In this document: piece after piece, positions 48,471 to 56,800 of the stretch
Position numbering within the stretch: the stretch's first letter is position 1
Layout: every line of letters begins with the position of its first letter
From: Spirochaetota bacterium
GTDB taxonomy: Bacteria > Spirochaetota > UBA4802 > UBA5368
Assembly: GCA_035477215.1 (NCBI GenBank)
Contig: DATIKU010000053.1
Coordinates: 124,001-188,000 of the forward strand
Reading direction: 5' to 3'
Length of the DNA stretch: 64,000 bases
Position numbers and translations under genes: made by a program
The notes under the pieces: generated by a model
Database searches by the model: none
What the model was told of the DNA's origin: nothing
The model's input: the letters and a program-made list of their open reading frames with translations, nothing else

Positions 48471-49232
48471 TTAGCCTTGTCGATTCGAAAAAGTGCCGTC
48501 CGCCGTCCGCCCGAGAAATCCCTCCAGCCTCTGGAGCTCCGCGGGAGTATTGACCCCGCTTCCTTCCGTCGCGTCTTCCAGGATTATCGTACGGACCTCT
48601 CCGCCCGTTTTGCTTAAATAAGCGACCAGATCGGGGAGATAATACTCTCCCTGGGCGTTGTCGGTCGTTATCGTCCTCAAGCCGTTGAACAGATCCCCGC
48701 CGAAAAAAACATACGTGCCGGTGTTGACCTCGGCGATCCGTCGCTCCTCATCGGTGGCGTCCCGCTCCTCGACTATCCGCTCGAGGCGGCCGTTCGCGTC
48801 CCTTACCAGCCGACCATAGCCGGTCGGGCTCTTGGGTACCATGCCCAGCACCACGCCCCGCACTCCCGGCAGCGATGCCTCCTCGGTCATTGCGGCGAAT
48901 GCCCGAGGGCGTATAAGCGGCACATCCCCGCATGCTATCAGCACCGGGCCGTCGTACCCGCTCAACGCGGGCTCAGCCTGCATCACCGCGTGTCCGGTGC
49001 CTTTTTGTTCGTGCTGCCACACGCACCGTACGCCCGGCCCCAGCGCCCGCTCGACATCGTCGCCGCGGTATCCCACCACCGCGATGATCTCGTCCGCTCC
49101 GGCCCGCCTTAACGATTCCACGACGTGCGCGACAAGCGGCCTCCCGTCGAGGACATGGAGCACCTTCGGCAGGTCGGAACCCATTCGAACCCCTTTGCCC
49201 GCCGCCAGTATGACTGCCTTGAACGAACCGAT
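48471..49232 (-). CDS. glmU: GlmU-like uridylyltransferase (pyrophosphorylase domain only)
   Basis: The protein has up to 253 residues. The N-terminal ILAAGKGVRMGSDLPKVLHVL (the nucleotide-binding LAAGxGxRM) is encoded partly upstream of the first ATG (49182-49184). No ATG, GTG or TTG lies in frame between that ATG and the upstream TAA. The AUC codon at 49230-49232 has AAGGAG seven bases ahead and is the only sensible start. It has the UDP-GlcNAc region (QHEQKGTGHAVMQAE; GDVPLIRP), but the left-handed beta-helix acetyltransferase domain of bifunctional GlmU (about 450 aa) is missing. It follows tRNA-Gln. Confidence 0.78.
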   Translation of the reverse strand: MGSFKAVILAAGKGVRMGSDLPKVLHVLDGRPLVAHVVESLRRAGADEIIAVVGYRGDDVERALGPGVRCVWQHEQKGTGHAVMQAEPALSGYDGPVLIACGDVPLIRPRAFAAMTEEASLPGVRGVVLGMVPKSPTGYGRLVRDANGRLERIVEERDATDEERRIAEVNTGTYVFFGGDLFNGLRTITTDNAQGEYYLPDLVAYLSKTGGEVRTIILEDATEGSGVNTPAELQRLEGFLGRTADGTFSNRQG

Positions 49233-49246
49233 CTCCCTTCTCCTTT
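49230..49246 (-). promoter_or_regulatory. ribosome-binding site with likely AUC start codon
   Basis: On the minus strand AAGGAGAAGGGAG is followed by ATC. The in-frame TAA at 49245-49247 closes the frame just upstream. The encoded IGSFKAVILAAGKG joins directly to the glmU-like frame, replacing the usual Met start. Confidence 0.6.
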
Positions 49247-49261
49247 ACCGCGAGGCACTAT

Positions 49262-49333
49262 CTGAGGCGCTAGGATTCGAACCTAGGTATGCCGAGACCA
49301 AAACCCGGTGCCTTACCACTTGGCGACGCCTCA
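49262..49333 (-). tRNA. tRNA-Gln (anticodon UUG)
   Basis: A 72-nt minus-strand cloverleaf: acceptor TGAGGCG/CGCCTCA, D arm GCC-AAGTGGTAA-GGC, anticodon stem CCGGG/CTCGG with loop TTTTGGT (anticodon TTG), and T arm CTAGG-TTCGAAT-CCTAG. The first base pair is U-A, as in other bacterial tRNA-Gln. CCA is not encoded. It sits between ispE and the glmU-like gene, a usual place for tRNA-Gln. Confidence 0.95.
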
Positions 49334-49405
49334 AAGGTAAAGCGAATTACATCTCCAGTATAGCCGCACGAATTCTCTCTATCACCGCGTTTAATTATTA
49401 TTCAT

Positions 49406-50317
49406 TTATGATTGCGTACCGTCATTCCCACGCGCGAGACTGGTGGTGATTACCGTGCGTGCAATGCCGTTCATTTCATTTTCCGCGCGCCGCGCGTCCC
49501 CCGGCGAACCGAAAAGGCCGACTATCGCCGAACCCGACCCGGTCATAAACGCACAGGGAGAACCGCACTGCACAAGACGATCTTTGGCCTGGCGCAGAAC
49601 GGGATGCTTTTCGAACACCACCGCTTCGAAATCGTTCGCGACAATACCCGAAAGTTCTTCCAGCCGTCCGGAACGCATGGCCGCCCTGAGGCGCTCTCCC
49701 CTATCAATAAGCTCCTCTTCGCTCCGTACTGGCTTGAAGCCCCTGCCGAGCATCGCGTAGGCGGCACCAGTATCCACGTGAATTCCCATATCGGCCACAA
49801 GCACGGTCCATTCAGGCCTTCCCTCGATCGGCTCGACCCTTTCGCCGATCCCTCGGCAAAGCGCCACGCCACCGGCCAGGCAAAAAGGAACATCCGCCCC
49901 GATCTCGCCGGCAAGACGCGCAAGCTCTCCTTGGGCAAGCCTTTTATAATGGAAGTTGAGGAGCCGTAGTGCGGCGGCCGCGTCCGCGCTTCCCCCGCCC
50001 ATTCCCGATCCGGCCGGGATGTTCTTCTCGATGGTATATTCAAATACACCGGCTTCCTTCACCGCCCGGCAATATGCCCTGGTGGCCCGCGCGATGAGGT
50101 TGTCTTCGAGCGGAATGCCCTCTATCACACCCGGAAAAGTTCCTCCCGCGGGAGTTATCCCGATAACGATTTCGCCGTGAGGTTTTATTTCCGCGAGTTT
50201 TAAAAGATCAAAAACGCCAATCTCGGCCATCAGGCTGAGTATTTCATGATATCCGTCCTGTCTCTTATTAAGAACTTCGAGGTGCAGGTTGATCTTGGCG
50301 AATGCTTTGCTTTCCAA
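49406..50317 (-). CDS. ispE: 4-diphosphocytidyl-2-C-methyl-D-erythritol kinase
   Basis: The 303-residue GHMP kinase acts in the MEP isoprenoid pathway. It has FAKINLHLEVLNKRQDGYHE (about residues 6-25), the ATP-binding IPAGSGMGGGSADAAAAL (about residues 99-116), and the third motif region CAFMTGSGSAIVGLFG. Length is normal. It begins an operon (ispE, tRNA-Gln, glmU-like, prs, rplY, pth) and has a promoter about 35 bases upstream. Confidence 0.95.
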   Translation of the reverse strand: MESKAFAKINLHLEVLNKRQDGYHEILSLMAEIGVFDLLKLAEIKPHGEIVIGITPAGGTFPGVIEGIPLEDNLIARATRAYCRAVKEAGVFEYTIEKNIPAGSGMGGGSADAAAALRLLNFHYKRLAQGELARLAGEIGADVPFCLAGGVALCRGIGERVEPIEGRPEWTVLVADMGIHVDTGAAYAMLGRGFKPVRSEEELIDRGERLRAAMRSGRLEELSGIVANDFEAVVFEKHPVLRQAKDRLVQCGSPCAFMTGSGSAIVGLFGSPGDARRAENEMNGIARTVITTSLARGNDGTQS

Positions 50318-50349
50318 GGATTACTGGGACCACCGAAAATTGCGTGGCA

Positions 50350-50378
50350 AAAGTAGTACGCGGCACTCTTTATGTCAA
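50350..50378 (-). promoter_or_regulatory. candidate promoter of the ispE operon
   Basis: Minus-strand perfect TTGACA (complement of 50373-50378), a 17-base spacer, and TACTTT (complement of 50350-50355; 3 of 6). Start would fall about 10-25 bases before ispE, leaving almost no leader. Confidence 0.45.
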
Positions 50379-50431
50379 GCAATTAATTCTGTTTGACGTA
50401 CAGGGTGCCGTTTTCTCCTTATGGTGCCGAC

Positions 50432-50467
50432 CGCTTTCCATCCTCCCGCCCGGAAGGATGGAAAGCG
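50432..50467. other. 13-bp perfect hairpin between ispE and the SpoIIE phosphatase gene
   Basis: The sequence cgctttccatcct (50432-50444) pairs with aggatggaaagcg (50455-50467), with a 10-base loop. No T-run follows on either strand. It lies between two divergent genes, so it may be a protein-binding or mRNA element rather than a terminator. The rest of 50318-50567 shows no gene. Confidence 0.5.
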
Positions 50468-50567
50468 CTGAGAACAGTCGTGGCAATAAGTGCTTGTAAA
50501 TTAACGTCATACGATTATAATTGCGCGACGGTCGTGTCATTAATACAGGACAATCGTTGGTGAAATA

Positions 50568-52727
50568 GTGTTATATTTCAAGATAGTCTTCTGCGCGTTC
50601 GGCATCATAATCGCATTGTATGTCTTTTCCAACAACATCATCCGGCGCTTCGGCTTCGCCGTCAACCGCCTGTTCGCGGCCATCGCGTTCATAACGGGGC
50701 TGATGAACGCAACCCTGCTCTACCAGCTACTGTATCCTGATTCACCTTACCTGCTCGAATCCGCGCGTGCCTATTTCGCGACCGTCTCGCTGATCAACCA
50801 GCTCTTTTTCCATTACATGCAGATATTCCCCCGCTGGGAGAAGCGCCCGCCGGGATGGTTCATATTCCTCTCCGCTCTCCCCGGGCTTGCGATAGTCCTT
50901 ATAACGCTCGCCTGGGACGGCATCATCGCCGGCGCCCGATTCGACGGCATCGTACTGTACGAGTTCGGCCGGTTTTTCTGGATGTACCTGGCGGTTTTCG
51001 GTTTCAACATCCTGGGGACCTTCCTCACCAACCAGTATAAAACGCGGGTGCTCGAGAACGACTCGTTCAGAAGTCAGCTTTTCTATCGCAGTATCGGAGA
51101 CCATGCCGGGGCGCTCCTGATCGTTGTTACCTTCATCGTCATGCCGTATTTTTTAAACATTCAGGATTACCACATGATGGGCATTCCGCTCGCCTCCATC
51201 CTCCTGCTCATCATCAATAACTACGCGATTTCCGACGACCGTCTGATCGACTTCAAGAAATTCTATTCGCGCGCCGCGTACTGGGTGGTGGTATTTTTCG
51301 GGCTCGCCGTGCCCGCGATCGTCATTCTTCATTACGGGGGCAGGATAGTTTTCGGAGGGCAGAAAATCCCCATCGCCGGTTTCACGGTTTTATTGTTCGT
51401 TTATTTCATTCTCTTTTTCCGATTATTAGCGCCGTCGATCGCCACCATGTTTCGCAGGCGGCACCTCGGTTTCGAACGAAACGTCAACGAGTTCTTCCAG
51501 GGCATTACAACGCTGTCCGATTTCAAGGACCAGAGCGGTTTCTGGGACAATTTTTTCAACAACACGATCGACGCGCTCGGACCGCGTTTCGGCATAGGAA
51601 CGGCATCCCTCTACATGCACCGCGGGGACGACGGCGCCTACCACTATAAGTACGGGTTCGGCGATGGGATCGATATACGATCACTCGAAGAAAGCCACGA
51701 CCTCGCGGCCTGCCTGAAGAGCTTCCCGGGGCTCCTCGAGCGGTCGGTGCTTTTCACCGACTTCAGGCTTGCGGGATACAGGGAACGGCTGCTTCCATTT
51801 TTCCGCGAACATCGGATAAGGGTGGCGCTGCCGTTTTTTAACCATGAAAAACGGCTGATAGCCATCCTGCTGCTGGGTGAGCTCCTGGACGGCAAACCCT
51901 ACCCGGTCAACCTCGTTTCAGCTCTCGACCTCTATCGCATTCACTTCGGAGTGACGCTTGCCAACTCGATCTATCTCGATGAGATCAAGGCCACCCAGGT
52001 TTCCGGGCACGACCGCATGCTGGTGGGGAGCGTAAAAAAGAAGATCATCCCCTCCAGTATGAAGCAGATCGAGGGAATCCGTATCAGCTCCTTTTACCTC
52101 AACAACTCGGAGTACGGAGGCGACTATTTCGACTCGGTCATCGTGCGGCCCGACCGCCTGGGAATTTTCATCGCCGACACCTCCGATGCGGGCGTGGACT
52201 CCGTCGTCCTGGCCCTGGAGCTCTTTACGGTGCTCCGTACGCAACCGGCCTCCCATGAAAGCCCCGAGAAGCTCCTGAACATCATGAACTGGGTGATCGC
52301 CTCCTCGCGATTTTCCGATCACTACACGCCGGCCTTTTACGCCATCTATTCCTCCGCCTCGCGGGCGCTCGCGTACTCGAACGCTGCGATGCGCCCGCTT
52401 ATTTTCTTCGACGCCGCGCGCGAATCCTTCACCGACCTCGACACCAGGGGGATACCGGTCGGTATCGACAAAAATTTCACGTACGAGACGCGGACCATTC
52501 CCGTCGTCCCGGGCAGCATCGGCATACTCCACTCAGACGGCCTCGAGTCGGCCCTTAACGCCTCCGGCGCCGCCTACTCAACCGGCAGGATCAAGGATAT
52601 TATCCGCCTTAACCGGGGAGACACCCCGGCGGTGCTCATCCGAAAAATCTATGACGATTTCAGGAACTTTACCAAGGGGAGCACGCTCACCAACGACGTC
52701 AGCCTGATCGCGTTCAGGTGCGATTGA
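50568..52727 (+). CDS. membrane sensor with GAF-like and SpoIIE phosphatase domains
   Basis: The 719-residue protein starts at GTG. The N-terminal 290 residues contain about eight hydrophobic membrane segments (for example VFCAFGIIIALYVFSN and FTVLLFVYFILFFRLLAP). A GAF-like region (about residues 310-460) precedes a C-terminal PP2C/SpoIIE phosphatase with metal Asp residues in GGDYFDSVIV, FIADTSDAG, ILHSDGLES and NDVSLIAF. Such proteins dephosphorylate STAS proteins in partner switching. It may therefore serve the STAS/ATPase cluster 6 kb to the left, but that link is inference. Confidence 0.85.
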   Translation: MLYFKIVFCAFGIIIALYVFSNNIIRRFGFAVNRLFAAIAFITGLMNATLLYQLLYPDSPYLLESARAYFATVSLINQLFFHYMQIFPRWEKRPPGWFIFLSALPGLAIVLITLAWDGIIAGARFDGIVLYEFGRFFWMYLAVFGFNILGTFLTNQYKTRVLENDSFRSQLFYRSIGDHAGALLIVVTFIVMPYFLNIQDYHMMGIPLASILLLIINNYAISDDRLIDFKKFYSRAAYWVVVFFGLAVPAIVILHYGGRIVFGGQKIPIAGFTVLLFVYFILFFRLLAPSIATMFRRRHLGFERNVNEFFQGITTLSDFKDQSGFWDNFFNNTIDALGPRFGIGTASLYMHRGDDGAYHYKYGFGDGIDIRSLEESHDLAACLKSFPGLLERSVLFTDFRLAGYRERLLPFFREHRIRVALPFFNHEKRLIAILLLGELLDGKPYPVNLVSALDLYRIHFGVTLANSIYLDEIKATQVSGHDRMLVGSVKKKIIPSSMKQIEGIRISSFYLNNSEYGGDYFDSVIVRPDRLGIFIADTSDAGVDSVVLALELFTVLRTQPASHESPEKLLNIMNWVIASSRFSDHYTPAFYAIYSSASRALAYSNAAMRPLIFFDAARESFTDLDTRGIPVGIDKNFTYETRTIPVVPGSIGILHSDGLESALNASGAAYSTGRIKDIIRLNRGDTPAVLIRKIYDDFRNFTKGSTLTNDVSLIAFRCD

Positions 52728-52755
52728 AACGGCGGTAAAAATCCGCGTTTACGCC

Positions 52756-53850
52756 ATGAATCCAGGGGAATCATCAAAGCGGCTGCTCGGGGCGCTTCGC
52801 CGCTACCGCAATCTCCTCATCCTCATCAAGGGGTCGCCCGACCCCGACGTTATCGCCTCATCCTTCGCCCTCATGGCGGTTTGCGACCATGTCGGCCTTA
52901 AATCGTCGATCGTGGCGCTTGCCGAAATTTCGCATCCTCAGAACAGGGCGATCGTCAAAAGCCTCGACATACCTCTGACCATCGAAAAGGGTACGCCTTC
53001 GCCGCACGGTTACGACGCGTATGCGGTGCTCGACTTCCAGTCCGCCTATACAAAGGGCGTTTCGGAAAAGCTGCCGTGCGCCGTGCATATCGATCATCAC
53101 GCCAAAGCGGAAGACGATATTAAGGCCGATTTTTACATGGTCTCGGACGAGGCGGGCGCGGCAAGCACCTACATGGCCCTCATCCTCCGCGAACTCGACC
53201 TGCCGCCGCGCGGACCCATGCGCACCGGCGTGGCCACGGCGCTTCTGCTCGGCATACAGACCGATACGGACAATCTGCGCCATGCGACAAAACTTGATTA
53301 CGAGGCGCTGCAGTTCCTTTCCGTAATGGTCGACGAACGGATCGTTCAAAAAATATCAAACCTGCCGCTTTCGGAGAACGCACTCAGGCTCATCAGCACC
53401 GCCATGTTCGACCACGAAACATACCGCGACTGGTTTTTCGCCGGCCTTTCGTTCATCGATGAATCGGAAAGGGACAATATCGCCATCGTCGCCGATTTCC
53501 TGCTGGGAAGCGGGGAGGCCGAAACCGTCGCGGTCTTCGCCATCGTTGAAAAAAAACATCCGGGAGGCCTCTCCCTCGACGTCTCATTTCGCACCTCGAA
53601 CTCCGATCTCGATCTTAACGGTCTCATCAAGAACATAACACCCGATGGGGGCGGACGCGCCTACAAGGGCGCCTACCAGGTGAACCTGGATTATTTCGCC
53701 TCCTGCCCCGACAGGGAACTGCTCTGGAAGGCCGTTCGGCTTACGACGATTGAGACATTAAAGGCGGCCCGCGACAACGTGCGGTTCATCGAGCTGCGGG
53801 GCTTCTACCGGAGAGTAAAGGGAAAAATAGAAAGCCTTTTCGGCAGTTAA
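52756..53850 (+). CDS. DHH-family phosphoesterase (NrnA-like)
   Basis: The 364-residue protein has the DHH metal-site pattern KGSPDPDVIASSFAL (His of the first motif replaced by Gly-Ser), AVLDFQS, HIDHHAKAED (the DHH motif, about residue 112), and a C-terminal DHHA1 domain with GGGRAYKGAYQ. It resembles nano-RNases and pAp phosphatases but could hydrolyse another cyclic or linear dinucleotide. It lies 28 bases after the phosphatase gene on the same strand, so the two are probably cotranscribed. Confidence 0.8.
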   Translation: MNPGESSKRLLGALRRYRNLLILIKGSPDPDVIASSFALMAVCDHVGLKSSIVALAEISHPQNRAIVKSLDIPLTIEKGTPSPHGYDAYAVLDFQSAYTKGVSEKLPCAVHIDHHAKAEDDIKADFYMVSDEAGAASTYMALILRELDLPPRGPMRTGVATALLLGIQTDTDNLRHATKLDYEALQFLSVMVDERIVQKISNLPLSENALRLISTAMFDHETYRDWFFAGLSFIDESERDNIAIVADFLLGSGEAETVAVFAIVEKKHPGGLSLDVSFRTSNSDLDLNGLIKNITPDGGGRAYKGAYQVNLDYFASCPDRELLWKAVRLTTIETLKAARDNVRFIELRGFYRRVKGKIESLFGS

Positions 53851-56800
53851 AATACCAGGGTAAAATTAAGACCCACCTGGTATGATAGTATCTCGCGGGC
53901 GATCCCTTCGGTTTCCCTGTTGCGGTAGCGCTCCAGCGCCCAGCGCGCGACGAGCCCCCCCTGGACGTTTTTATGAAGGTCTAAAGTCAGCTTCGCCGAT
54001 ACCAGATGCTGATCGTAGGGCTCCGGCGATACGGTGCGTGTATAGTCGTAACGGTTGAGTAAAAGCGAGTATTCAATGCTGAAAATCGGGAAGGCCACCA
54101 GCTTGTAGAGACTCGAAAAGGCGTTGTAGAGCCACAGCACGTCCGTTTCATATAATGCCGAAAAGCTGTAGCCTCTGTCGACCTCCCTGAACGGCGGCGA
54201 TATCGCCATGTTCGCGACAAAAATATCGTCCCTGCGGTTGCGTTTCGATTCGTCGTAATCAATGTACTCCTTGTGTTTCCTGTGGCGGTAATCGACGCCC
54301 GAGCGCAGACTGAGGCTGGAGCGGTCGCGCTTGAGCGTCAACCCCACCCTGGGAGTATTGACGTTCTCCTCTATATTGTAGGTAACAAGCATGTTGCGCC
54401 CGTAATCGTAACCTATGAAAAACGTGGCGGCGTGGTGGGGCAGTCCCGGCGTATTGGGCCGAAAGAAACCGAACGAGAAAATGCGCATGAGGTCGAAGTT
54501 GATGTTTGAGTTCGCGCTGAGCGTCACCACCTGCTGCGGGATGCCTTCGACCGTCTGCCGCTCGCTCACCTGACTCAGGTTGCCGCCGCCGGTCACGATG
54601 ACTTTTTCGAAATCCATGGTCGTATTCAGCGAATAGCTGTCGACGAGCTTTAGGCTGTTCGTATAATTGCCGGCCTCCTCTCCGCCGGGATAGCGGATTT
54701 TCCTGTTGAGGCGGCCGTACGCAAAATCCCTGCCATTGGCGAAATTCCCACGACCGGAAAAAAAATGCCATGGAGGATAGGAGAACATGTCGAAGCCGGC
54801 ATCGGAAAGGCCCCGAAACGCCCTGTTGATGCCGTATTCTTCACGAAAGGCCCCCACCCCCTCGCCCTCGTAGGGGATGGCGGCCTCCTGAAGGAGGAGG
54901 GACCTGGTGTAGGAGAAGTTGCAGCCCTTTACAAAAGACAGAGCGGGTATCCCGTGAAAATCGATCGGCAGCGTAAATCCGTTCGATACGAATCCCCGGG
55001 CGTCTTTTGACCGCTCGAAATGACCGGAGGTGACGCGCTCGGCATCCTGGTAGTCGCGAAACCGGTTTTCGAAATACTGAAACTCGGTGCGGACCGAAGG
55101 GGAAAAAATCCAGAGCTTTCGAAAGCCCGCGTAGAGCGTGGTCTTGTTGTTTCTCTCAACGAATTTATGGTCACCGCCGTACACAAAAGGCAGGTGATAG
55201 TCGCCGCGCACGTCCCCGAGCACCTCCGTGTCGCTGAGCCCCGACTTGCCCGAAAGCTCCACGATCTCGTGCGAACCGACAAGAAAGGTCGGCCGCATAT
55301 GGAACTTGCTGGACTGGTAGTCGATGCTGAGCTCCGTTGTCCCCTTCTGACGTTTTTCGCTTTCATGGAGCGGCAGATATGTCTCAAGCGTGGGAGCGTC
55401 AAGCCCGTTCGCACTTCTTGAAACGGTTTCCTTCTTGAAAGTCATGTCCATCTGGAGGCTCGTCGAAAGCTTTCCGCCCAGGAGTTCGGCGATATCCTCT
55501 TTTACCAGGATAGTCGGACTGTGAGCGCTGTTTCTTACCAGGTGCTGAACCCGATATGTATCCGTGCCCACGGTTATATCCTCGCCCCGCTCGTTTTCAT
55601 ACGCATCGTTTTTATAGACGAGCTTTATCTTCGGCACCATGGACGCGGTAGGCGCGTAATCGGATTCGAGATAGAAGCTGCGCTTTTCGGCGCGTCCGCG
55701 CCTGTTTTCCGCGACCTCGTTGTTGAGCGAATCGGTTTCTGATTTTTCCTGGGTAAGGTCCAGGCGCATGCGCCACTCGGGAAGGATGTTCACCGATGTG
55801 AAAAGCTGACGGTATTTTTCGGCGATGTCAGTCGCGGTTTTACCCACGGTGCTGAACTGCGATCCGTGCCCCTTTTCGATATATTTGATGTACAGATCGG
55901 AGATTACGGGAACTCCCGATTTCGTACGGAAGAGCGGTCGCTTACCGCGGATCTCGACCTCGTACCAGTGAGCGCTGTCGGTAAGCGTATCCGGGTCGCT
56001 CGCGTACATATCGTTCACCCAGAGCTTTCCGGTTCCGGTACTCTCGACGATTACCTCCATGTAGGCAACGCGCTTAAGATCGGGGTTCCCCTCGACCAGC
56101 GTTTTATTGATGCCTCCCGAGTCGTTGCGCAGGTTGAGCACCACTTCGCGCCACACGGGGCCGTAATCGTTCAGAAACTGGTATTCATAATAGTCGTTTT
56201 CGGTTGACCCTATACGCACCCTGATTGCGTCTCCAGGTGTGGAAGTTCGCGCATTGATCCATACGTTCATCTTCTTATAGAACCTCAGGTCCATCGGCTT
56301 TGAAAACTTGCGCGTCACCGAGCCGTTGCCCGCCGGGTTGTAGTCGATCTGCAGCGCAGTCTCGATCTCGGCCCTGAGTTCTTTATCGCTTTTATCGCCG
56401 TGCAGGGACTGATAGATATCGCTTCTGAGAAATGCGAATGCGTTCAACCTGTAATCCGGATCGTTCTGAGTGTCGACCATGGTGATCTTCAATCGCGCCG
56501 GGTCCTCGTCGGCGACCCCGTTTATCTTCACATTCCGCCAGCGCGATGAGACGAATTTGAGGCTGTCGATATAGATTCTGCCCGTTGCCGGCGACGCGGA
56601 GCTCACGAAAAGCCGCACAGCCTCGACCTGTTTCAATATTTCGATCTGGTCGGCGGCGATGGTGTTTCGCGCGAGGTATATCCTGACCATTTGCCAGTCG
56701 CCGGTGCCCGCGGCGACTGAGATTGGTCCGCCCTGGGTCGACGCACCTGGAAAGCGCACGACGTTCTCGTAACGATCGAGCACGCCGTTGCCGTTTATGT

